From: Clostridia bacterium
Lineage (GTDB): Bacteria > Bacillota > Clostridia > Christensenellales > Borkfalkiaceae
NCBI GenBank assembly: GCA_017471945.1
Contig: JAFURH010000077.1
Span: forward strand, 1 to 47,737
Direction: 5' to 3'
DNA: 47,737 nt
The notes beneath the pieces are model-generated. The model did no database searches. It worked only from the letters and a program-made list of their open reading frames with translations, and was not told where the DNA came from. A program made the position numbers and the translations under genes. Below, piece by piece: positions 45,101-47,737 of this stretch (position 1 is its first letter; each line of letters begins with the position of its first letter).

Positions 45101-45405
45101 TATATATTTGTTCTATTTGTACTGATTCTTATACGCAAGATATGGGCGTGCAGTATGAAAAGGTATCCAACTACGTGGAATATCTTTTCGACAAGTACAG
45201 CCCGTATATGATGTGGGTATTCTTAGCTACAGCGGGCGTATGGTCGATCGGAATGGGTATTGCTATTATAATCGCCCACAAGAACGAGGATAAAGCAAAA
45301 GCAAAGAAAATGCTTGTAAACTATGGCATCGGGCTAATAATTATCTTTGGACTTTTAGTCGCTGCGCCGTATCTTGCGCGCGGAATCGCCGCGTTAGTGA
45401 GCTAA
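42160..45405 (+). CDS. Giant surface protein with Ig-like and Cys-Cys-His repeats and a Maff2-like membrane end
   Basis: ATG 42160 stands 6 nt after GGAGG. The 1081-aa product has a signal peptide (about 1-38) and a beta N-terminal module. About five Ig-like repeats of 85 residues follow (about 170-560), each with GxYxFYAxDNAGN-type signatures. Ten Cys-Cys-His repeats come next (about 590-980), for example PTCTERGYTTQTCSRCGDNY, as in the protein at 34582. The last 75 residues have two membrane helices around AHKNEDKAKAKKML and then GIGLIIIFGLLVAAPYLARG, matching both Maff2 proteins in sequence and layout. A pilin-like subunit thus seems to carry a large adhesive ectodomain. Role in donor-recipient attachment is an inference. 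Confidence 0.8.
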   Translation: MKLKKLSTVKGMLAIVCGIFAVIGLVCINKPETHTASASTTPKYTLTVSGEQLAGGWGGSSTYELTDVTTVKVQKGTGNKYDTVSFYLSGSSVSGTGTLVNNSYITFSDVTISASVSDCNITIYGSLGDEVATGTSSISTTLPDGKYKVRFIISRSGGSGYSMWTSIVNVETYFYVDANKPTIVGASTSTTYYKNTAFTVSASDSGSGVSALYMKAPSGSYTSVETSKSFGAGSANGLYSFYAIDNAGNQSATYYVYYDNVKPTGVIKNSSGTTLTSAYTNGAFYYTASDGGSGISYLQYMTPSSSSWASYTSGTTITLTATNGTYQFRAVDKAGNISDTATIYLDATKPVGVLYSGATAVSTGIKSTASYIKYVGSDALSGIKTVYVKKPNASSYTTYTNGAQLTANGSYSFYGVDNAGNSSDVMTISLDNTPPVLTLSKGDWGDTLSESFTVSATDNIGGTKLYYKTPSGSFVQSTGTSVSIAKTQPDGTYQFYATDGYGNTSATYSVVLSIPAPVAQVVQASDGNKICVIWTDNNCSALLDGESYVNGTWISAEGEHTLVLTNDANRSTTYTFSIEHYYIVYGVVEPSCTKMGYKTYKCENCHHSYYANYISALGHNYIVTKEVESTCTEEGYSVYVCTRCEDFYNDDIVSANGHDFNSWYIVKDSTCIETGTRRRDCISCGAYETETIEEKGHEYIPILTAPTCIEQGYTTNVCSRCDNTYTDSYTQAVGHNYVATVTEPTCTERGYTTQTCSRCGDNYVEDYVDANGHAYGAWSIASEATCLENGLRYKTCGTCGYQYNESIPALGHGYEAEVVEPTCVDKGYTTHICMRCGTGYNDTFVDALGHDYQPMQVEPTCTEEGYVGQCCSRCSDTYKTQILKANGHDYVETYVEVSCTEDGCVLHICLTCGYEYKTDIIKSSGHSLATQVLLASTCEEKGERYYGCSKCEYERIDEIPARGHSYELTEEKNSEGVITRLYICSICTDSYTQDMGVQYEKVSNYVEYLFDKYSPYMMWVFLATAGVWSIGMGIAIIIAHKNEDKAKAKKMLVNYGIGLIIIFGLLVAAPYLARGIAALVS

Positions 45406-45450
45406 TAAAAAAATTCTTAAAATTTGTAGGGTGAAAATTGCTCAAAACAG

Positions 45451-45514
45451 TTGACAAACATAAAAAATTGTGCTATCGTATGAATACGATAATCGTAATA
45501 ATACGATATTCGTA
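45451..45514 (+). promoter_or_regulatory. Promoter with an array of TACGAT/ATCGTA operator half-sites
   Basis: -35 TTGACA (45451-45456), 17-bp spacer, -10 TATCGT (45474-45479). From the -10 on there are three palindromes: TATCGTAT-GA-ATACGATA (45474-45491), TACGAT-A-ATCGTA (45485-45497) and TACGA-TAT-TCGTA (45502-45514), five half-sites in all. Binding would cover the -10 and the transcription start, so it should repress tnpV and the genes after it. The RHH protein at 46106 is a natural candidate. Confidence 0.75.
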
Positions 45515-45535
45515 AAAAAGAAAGGAGATTGATTT

Positions 45536-45901
45536 ATGAAAACAGCGGAACTGAAAAGGAAAGCAAGAGAGAACGAAGGTATGACCGTTAAAGAAATCAA
45601 AGCGTATGAAAAGCTTGTTAAGCCGAAAGTACACGTGTACGGAAAATACGGAACGCTCGCCAAGAAATACTTGCAAGAGTATAATATCGTTAAGTATATG
45701 GCGTTGGCGGGGGATTTGCCCGAATACCTGCACGGTATTGACGAGCAAGCGGACGAAATGTATAAGGTTATGTACGAAAAACTGTCTAAATCTGAACAGT
45801 TCCAAAAGACGGGAGTGTTTTTACACGATTTGCGCGTGGAAGAAGAAATCAAACGTCGGATTGAAGAAGAAATCTTGAGTCAACTTGTGTATGTAAGTTA
45901 A
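45536..45901 (+). CDS. TnpV-family protein
   Basis: A 121-aa charged, helical protein. YGKYGTLAKKYLQEYNIVKY, LHGIDEQADEMYKVM and the end EEEILSQLVYV match the pattern of TnpV-type accessory proteins of Clostridial transposons and conjugative elements, whose role is not settled. It begins behind AAAGGAG, directly under the operator-bearing promoter at 45451. Confidence 0.7.
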   Translation: MKTAELKRKARENEGMTVKEIKAYEKLVKPKVHVYGKYGTLAKKYLQEYNIVKYMALAGDLPEYLHGIDEQADEMYKVMYEKLSKSEQFQKTGVFLHDLRVEEEIKRRIEEEILSQLVYVS

Positions 45902-45913
45902 GGGAGGTCAACT

Positions 45914-46036
45914 ATGAGAGCAATTTTCAAAGGATTAGGCAAAGCTATAAGAGTGGTATTAGGCGTAGGATTGATTGCTGCGAATATCGTTTTGGACGGC
46001 GTTGGACTTATTCTCGGCGCAATTACGAAAGGATAG
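45914..46036 (+). CDS. Small cationic hydrophobic peptide, 40 aa
   Basis: ATG 45914 follows AGGGAGG by 6 nt, a strong ribosome site. The 40-aa product starts MRAIFKGLGKAIRVVLGVGL and ends GLILGAITKG: Gly-rich, one amphipathic or membrane helix, five Lys/Arg against a single Asp. I recognise no family. It could be a membrane-active toxin, a leaderless-bacteriocin-like peptide or a small membrane partner of the transfer machine. Shares its operon with tnpV. Confidence 0.6.
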   Translation: MRAIFKGLGKAIRVVLGVGLIAANIVLDGVGLILGAITKG

Positions 46037-46047
46037 TATCAATACGA

Positions 46048-46076
46048 TTGACAAAGACAATTAAATATGCTATACT
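46048..46076 (+). promoter_or_regulatory. Promoter of the RHH regulator gene
   Basis: -35 TTGACA (46048-46053) and -10 TATACT (46071-46076) with 17-bp spacing, near consensus. An ATACGAT half-site (46042-46048) touches the -35, the same half-site as in the array at 45474-45514, which points to autoregulation. Confidence 0.8.
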
Positions 46077-46105
46077 TTCCATAACGAAACTATGAGAGGT
46101 AAGTT

Positions 46106-46321
46106 ATGGAAAGGAAAGCAAATACCCCGATGCGCGAAACGAGGCGTAGATATGAGGAAAAGCATAAAGAAGAACGGAAAGCGACGAATAAGGTATTCGG
46201 TACGAGCATTCCGAGAAAGGCTTGCGAGGAAATAGACGACTTTTTGAAGGCTCGTAATATTTCTAAGGTCGATCTGATTTATGCGGGATATGAAGCGTTA
46301 AAGCAGAATATCCGAAAATAA
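46106..46321 (+). CDS. Ribbon-helix-helix-type regulator
   Basis: A 71-aa basic protein: a Lys/Arg-rich N-terminal arm, then KVFGTSIPRKACEEIDDFLK and ISKVDLIYAGYEALKQ, which read as one strand and two helices of an Arc/MetJ-type DNA-binding fold. Such proteins bind repeated short palindromes as dimers. ACGAT/ATCGT half-sites lie before this gene, before tnpV and before the ATPase gene. Confidence 0.65.
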   Translation: MERKANTPMRETRRRYEEKHKEERKATNKVFGTSIPRKACEEIDDFLKARNISKVDLIYAGYEALKQNIRK

Positions 46322-46337
46322 TCTACATAAAAAACAG

Positions 46338-46372
46338 GAGAGCGCATCGAAACACGGTGCGTTCTCTTTTTT
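46338..46372 (+). terminator. Terminator after the RHH gene
   Basis: GAGAGCGCATCG (46338-46349) pairs with CGGTGCGTTCTC (46355-46366), two G-U pairs, followed by six T. It separates the regulator from the excision genes. Confidence 0.8.
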
Positions 46373-46400
46373 ATATTATATAATAATGTGAGGAGAAGAA

Positions 46401-46589
46401 ATGAATTTACCGAGAATGAGAAGTATTAGGCAAGCGTTGGAAATGATAAAGGAAGAAGACCCGAATAGTTGTTTGACGAGTTATTATATTCGAGATTTGT
46501 GCAAGAAAAATAAAGTTCGGCATATTAAATCGGGAACGAAAATAATGGTTAATTACGATGACTTGCTAAAATTTATTAGCGAAAAATAA
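46401..46589 (+). CDS. xis: Excisionase-type DNA-binding protein
   Basis: A 62-aa protein with the winged-helix layout of small excisionases (MRSIRQALEMIKEED, LTSYYIRDLCKKNKVRHIKS, MVNYDDLLKFISEK), placed 17 bp before the integrase gene. It would bend att DNA and favour excision. Confidence 0.75.
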   Translation: MNLPRMRSIRQALEMIKEEDPNSCLTSYYIRDLCKKNKVRHIKSGTKIMVNYDDLLKFISEK

Positions 46590-46606
46590 GTAAGGAGAAT
46601 TAAATA

Positions 46607-47737
46607 ATGGCTACGATAGTTGAACGGGAAAGAGTAGATGGGACAAAGGCTTATATGATACAGGTAAGTGTAAATATGGTTGGTAGCAAAAAAACGATAA
46701 GAAAATCAAAAACAGTAGTGTTGCCGTCTAACTTGTCAAAAAGACAAAGAGAAAAGGAATTGGAGCGAATTTCTGTTGAGTACGAAAAAGAAATGAAATC
46801 AATGTACGGTGTTGCGAACTATGTTTATGGAACGCCAGATACAACATTTGAAGAATTTTCGCAAAAATGGTTGGAGAGGATAAAAAGGGATAAATCGGCA
46901 AGCCATTATGCAAACAGTAAATTGGCGTTGAAAGATATCAATTCCGCAATCGGTGGGTATAAATTAAAAGATATTACGCCTAGCATTTTGCAATATTTTT
47001 ATGATAGACTTGATGAAAAGAAATTAGAAATCGTAAAAGTGAAAGTAAAAGAGAAACGATTAAACGAGTTATTGAGTAAATATAAAGTTGCAAGATATAA
47101 AATAGCCAAAGCACTCGGGGTAAGCGATGTGAGTTTAAAGGCTATGTTGGAAGGAAAAAACGTTAGATTGGAAAGTGCAGAAAAAGTCGCAAAAAATACA
47201 GGAAAAAAGTTGGACGAATTGTTTGATATTCAAATTATTTATCAAAAGTACGCATATCAAACAATTCGAAAGATAAAAGTGACGGTTCAAGGGATTTTAA
47301 CATATGCTAAGAAGTTGAGGTTAATAGAGCATAATTTCGCTACGAGAGAATATCTTGATTATCCCGAACAAATAAAAAATATTCCCGAACATTTATCGGA
47401 AGAAAATTCGTTAGCGTTTTATAGGTTTTTGGTTGAGTGTAAAGATATAAAAAAAAGGACGATAGCGTTAATCGTTCTTTTAACAGGGTTGCGACGTGGG
47501 GAAATTTGTGGGTTGGAATTATCCGATATAGATTTAAATAATCAAACGATAACCGTACGTCGTTCAAGAGTAGTGGTTAATGGGTTCGGCTTAATAGAAA
47601 AAGAGCCGAAAAATCAAACGTCGGTACGAACTTTTTCAATACCGAAAATTCTTGTGGACTGTTTGACCGAATATATTGTTTGGAGAGAAAATAAGAGAAA
47701 TGAACACGGAGATGCTTGGAAGGCAGGAAATAAATTG
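46607..47737 (+). CDS. int: Tyrosine integrase with inserted HTH domain, cut by the window edge
   Basis: ATG 46607 stands 9 nt after AAGGAG, and 377 codons are open to the window end. Residues 1-75 are an AP2-like arm-binding domain (VERERVDGTKAYMIQVSVN). The core-binding SAM-like domain starts at about 80 (TTFEEFSQKWLERIKRDKSA), is interrupted at about 147-207 by an XRE-type helix-turn-helix (VARYKIAKALGVSDVSLKAM, SAEKVAKNTGKKLDELF), and resumes with YAYQTIRKIKVTVQGILTYA. The catalytic domain opens with the first active-site arginine in LTGLRRGEICGLELSDIDL (about 292-310). The His-x-x-Arg and Tyr residues lie beyond the window. It would recombine the tRNA-Ser site. Confidence 0.92.
   Translation, partial: MATIVERERVDGTKAYMIQVSVNMVGSKKTIRKSKTVVLPSNLSKRQREKELERISVEYEKEMKSMYGVANYVYGTPDTTFEEFSQKWLERIKRDKSASHYANSKLALKDINSAIGGYKLKDITPSILQYFYDRLDEKKLEIVKVKVKEKRLNELLSKYKVARYKIAKALGVSDVSLKAMLEGKNVRLESAEKVAKNTGKKLDELFDIQIIYQKYAYQTIRKIKVTVQGILTYAKKLRLIEHNFATREYLDYPEQIKNIPEHLSEENSLAFYRFLVECKDIKKRTIALIVLLTGLRRGEICGLELSDIDLNNQTITVRRSRVVVNGFGLIEKEPKNQTSVRTFSIPKILVDCLTEYIVWRENKRNEHGDAWKAGNKL

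Larger units (their letters stand above)
410..47737 (+). mobile_element. Inferred integrative element in tRNA-Ser, right end beyond window
   Basis: The left boundary is the anticodon-loop breakpoint of a tRNA-Ser(GCU) 3' fragment on the minus strand. The right part carries excisionase and a tyrosine integrase that runs off the window, as well as VirB4, VirB6-like, Maff2 and VirD4 genes. An element entering a minus-strand tRNA gene leaves the host's 3' fragment on its left and a rebuilt tRNA on its right, next to the integrase, so the polarity agrees. The sugar cluster at 1095-30119 would then be cargo. The alternative is that the element begins near 30200, in the AT-rich gap after the FucU terminator, and that the tRNA fragment belongs to something else. 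I see no second tRNA-Ser fragment there. The direct test lies outside the window. Confidence 0.5.

Overview
The window looks like Bacillota (Clostridia, probably a gut Christensenellales-type lineage). It is AT-leaning, carries clear AAGGAGG ribosome sites and rho-independent terminators, has lipoproteins with Gram-positive lipoboxes, an MsmX-dependent style of sugar ABC transporter without its own ATPase gene, and a Firmicutes-type conjugation module (Maff2, VirB6-like, VirB4, VirD4). I cannot name the species. No database search was possible, so all family names rest on motif recognition.

Left edge (1-1066): a strongly structured stretch, then the 3' half of a tRNA-Ser(GCU) gene on the minus strand with its natural terminator, broken exactly at the anticodon loop. 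Direct GTGCAAC repeats lie on both sides. This is what an integrative element leaves at its integrase-distal end. The orientation fits an element that extends rightwards from about 416 to the truncated integrase at the right window edge, with the rebuilt tRNA-Ser expected just beyond it. If so, everything between, including the glycan cluster, is cargo.

Glycan cluster (1095-30183): a divergent AraC-type regulator; a heparinase-like pseudogene; a small ORF and a large secreted protein; an ABC transporter (lipoprotein binding protein plus two permeases); secreted Ig-like proteins; two DUF4838 proteins, one exported and one cytosolic; then intracellular enzymes: a GH35 beta-galactosidase, a GH95-like enzyme, a KduI fusion, a lyase-like toroid protein, KduD and a GH88 unsaturated glucuronyl hydrolase, followed by a damaged Gfo/Idh/MocA oxidoreductase and a FucU/RbsD mutarotase. 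Together they suggest import and intracellular breakdown of an oligosaccharide carrying uronic acid, galactose and perhaps fucose. GH88 would release unsaturated uronate, which KduI and KduD convert to 2-keto-3-deoxygluconate; the later KdgK/KdgA steps are not in the window. The same 49-nt two-stem (pseudoknot-like) leader lies just upstream of the start codon at both ends of this cluster (2544 and 29620).

Conjugation module (30354-47737): small regulatory ORFs, a helicase/methylase-type protein with a MutS domain I, a VirD4 coupling protein, surface proteins with Cys-Cys-His repeats, two Maff2 copies separated by an inverted ATPase/DUF234 gene, VirB6-like, VirB4, a 1081-aa surface protein ending in a Maff2-like membrane module, TnpV, a tiny cationic peptide, an RHH regulator, excisionase and a tyrosine integrase with an inserted HTH domain. 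The methylase gene is cut and joined directly to a VirD4 gene that lacks its Walker A half; no relaxase is visible, so the element has either lost transfer functions or is misassembled at about 33045.
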